DNA of 20,687 nt, taken from IMG/VR virus record IMGVR_UViG_3300034012_001094, positions 1 to 20,687 of that record; one strand, written 5' to 3'. Position 1 is the stretch's first letter; the number at the start of each line of letters is the position of its first letter. The notes below the pieces were generated by a model, which saw only the letters and a list, made by a program, of their open reading frames with translations, made no database searches and was not told the origin of the DNA. Source of the stretch: a virus. This document shows, piece by piece, positions 19,921-20,687 of this stretch. Position numbers and translations under genes: made by a program.

Positions 19921-19926
19921 TATAAT
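19921..19926 (+). promoter_or_regulatory. TATAAT box before the 58-residue coiled-coil gene
   Basis: An exact TATAAT in the 37-base gap after 19911, 22 bases before ATG 19949. No -35 box seen. Confidence 0.4.
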
Positions 19927-19948
19927 TTGGTCAGTCCATCCATTAACC

Positions 19949-20125
19949 ATGGCCTCGATCCAAGAAAAGATTGATTCTCTGTACAAGGAACTGGAAGAAG
20001 TTGTGGAGCAACACAACCAGGCTCTTCAGGTTCAAACTGCAGCCAAGGAAAAAGCAATTGCCCTCCAAGGTGCACTCAATGCACTGAAAGAACTGCAGGA
20101 AGAAGAGCCCGCTGAGGCTGAATGA
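19949..20125 (+). CDS. 58-residue coiled-coil protein
   Basis: ATG 19949 to TGA 20123-20125. The sequence starts MASIQEKIDSLYKELEEVVE and continues as one long helix with hydrophobic residues at three- and four-residue steps (L, V, A, L), ending in an acidic EEEPAEAE tail. It is almost certainly a coiled coil. The clean frame, its own TATAAT box and its place between a conserved small gene and a fibre gene support it being real. Similar tiny helical proteins sit near cyanophage fibres; its partner is unknown. Confidence 0.7.
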   Translation: MASIQEKIDSLYKELEEVVEQHNQALQVQTAAKEKAIALQGALNALKELQEEEPAEAE

Positions 20126-20127
20126 TT

Positions 20128-20133
20128 TAAAAT
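20128..20133 (+). promoter_or_regulatory. TAAAAT box before the last fibre gene
   Basis: TAAAAT in the 31-base gap after the coiled-coil gene, 23 bases before the TTG at 20157. No -35 box seen. Confidence 0.25.
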
Positions 20134-20156
20134 AAAGCTAAGCGCGTAGGGTAAAA

Positions 20157-20687
20157 TTGAGCTACATTGGTCAACAACCAGTAGTTGGTCGGTATATTAA
20201 AATCGACCAAATCTCTGGTGGTTTCAATGGAACCGCTAGTGGTTTTACCCTGGCTGCAGGTGGGCAAGGTGTTTTACCTGGTACCGCCCGCAACTTAATG
20301 CTCTCCTTGGGGGGTGTCATCCAAGAACCAGAGGTTGATTTCACGGTCTCTGGTTCTGGAATCACCTTCACCACACCGCCAGTTTCTGGTACAACCTTCT
20401 TCTGTGTCGTCTTTGGCGACATGCAGGCCATCGGTCAGCCCAGTGATGGCACCGTTATTCCTGCATCGATTGCCGCCAGCGGTATCTTCACCTTCCCAGA
20501 TAGCGTTAACGTCAACGGCTCTGGGTTCCTAAAAATTCCCATTGGCACAGAAGCCACCAGGCCTGCTGGTAATACTGGTTATATCCGTTACAACACCACA
20601 ACCAGTCAATTTGAAGGTTATAGCTCTGCCTGGGGTGCTTTAGGTGGTGGTGCCACTGGTTCAGGTGGTGACCGGGTTTTTGTTGAA
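20157..20687 (+). CDS. Tail-fibre protein, 3' truncated by the window, TTG start
   Basis: A frame of 177 codons open to the right edge. It reads (M)SYIGQQPVVGRYIKIDQI, then SGGFNGTASGFTLAAGG, then LMLSLGGVIQEPEVDFTVSG. This is the conserved N-terminal domain of many cyanophage fibre and tail proteins, which normally begins MSYIG. No ATG lies at this point, so TTG 20157 is the start by homology; TAGGG about six bases upstream is a plausible ribosome-binding site. Later it has GYIRYNTTTSQFEGYSSAWG, the common fibre motif for a short beta segment ending at a Trp, then a Gly-rich linker. It would attach a fibre or appendage to the particle. Confidence 0.8.
   Translation, partial: MSYIGQQPVVGRYIKIDQISGGFNGTASGFTLAAGGQGVLPGTARNLMLSLGGVIQEPEVDFTVSGSGITFTTPPVSGTTFFCVVFGDMQAIGQPSDGTVIPASIAASGIFTFPDSVNVNGSGFLKIPIGTEATRPAGNTGYIRYNTTTSQFEGYSSAWGALGGGATGSGGDRVFVE

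Noticed and set aside
1-20687. A CRISPR array or an insertion sequence
   Set aside because: No regularly spaced direct repeats outside the protein-coding repeats, and no transposase with terminal inverted repeats was found.

Overview
The window reads as part of the genome of a double-stranded DNA tailed phage of a cyanobacterium, probably a marine or brackish Synechococcus-type host. The reasons are tightly packed genes with ATGA and TAATG overlaps, long structural proteins, two different cell-wall hydrolases, fibre proteins with the MPYIG/MSYIG-type N-termini and the short YTA-type accessory protein I associate with cyanophages, and a small protein resembling NblA, the phycobilisome-degradation adaptor. 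This is read from sequence patterns and memory of families; no search was run. I cannot name the phage or place it in a genus.

Layout. 1-5068 (+) is a near gapless late block: the tail of an unknown gene, a Gly/Ala-rich protein, a lambda-R-like (GH104) lysozyme with a C-terminal extension, and four unknown or structural proteins. 5069-6278 is an accessory island: a short tyrosine-recombinase-like remnant (+), a convergent excisionase-like HTH gene (-), a divergent control region with an inverted repeat, and an HNH nuclease. 6313-9648 (+) is a 1111-residue protein with two unusual short-period repeats in its first quarter. 9648-11594 (+) holds a small basic protein of a phage-wide family, a second HNH gene overlapping its end, a 41-residue basic protein, a T4-type (GH24) endolysin whose start codon lies in a perfect 10-bp hairpin, and the NblA-like gene.

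11582-15315 is mostly on the minus strand and looks like early or middle metabolism and control: a DUF3310 protein with a problematic start, dCTP deaminase, a Dam-like methyltransferase with a changed catalytic motif, unknown proteins and a second HTH protein at the head of the operon. One small plus-strand gene (12277-12657) sits inside it. 15371-20687 (+) is a second late block: a one-pass membrane protein, a repetitive 575-residue fibre, a small virion-type protein, a fibre with a C-terminal S74 self-cleaving chaperone, two small accessory proteins, and the start of another fibre that begins with TTG.

Regulation visible in the sequence: four exact TATAAT boxes lie 22-30 bases before genes of the late blocks, with no convincing -35 boxes. 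All three convergent gene junctions hold a hairpin spanning or adjoining the overlapping stop codons. Most attractive for follow-up are the NblA-like gene, the hairpin at the endolysin start, the Asn-heptad stalk of the 1111-residue protein, the recombinase/HTH/HNH island and the two-frame DUF3310 locus.
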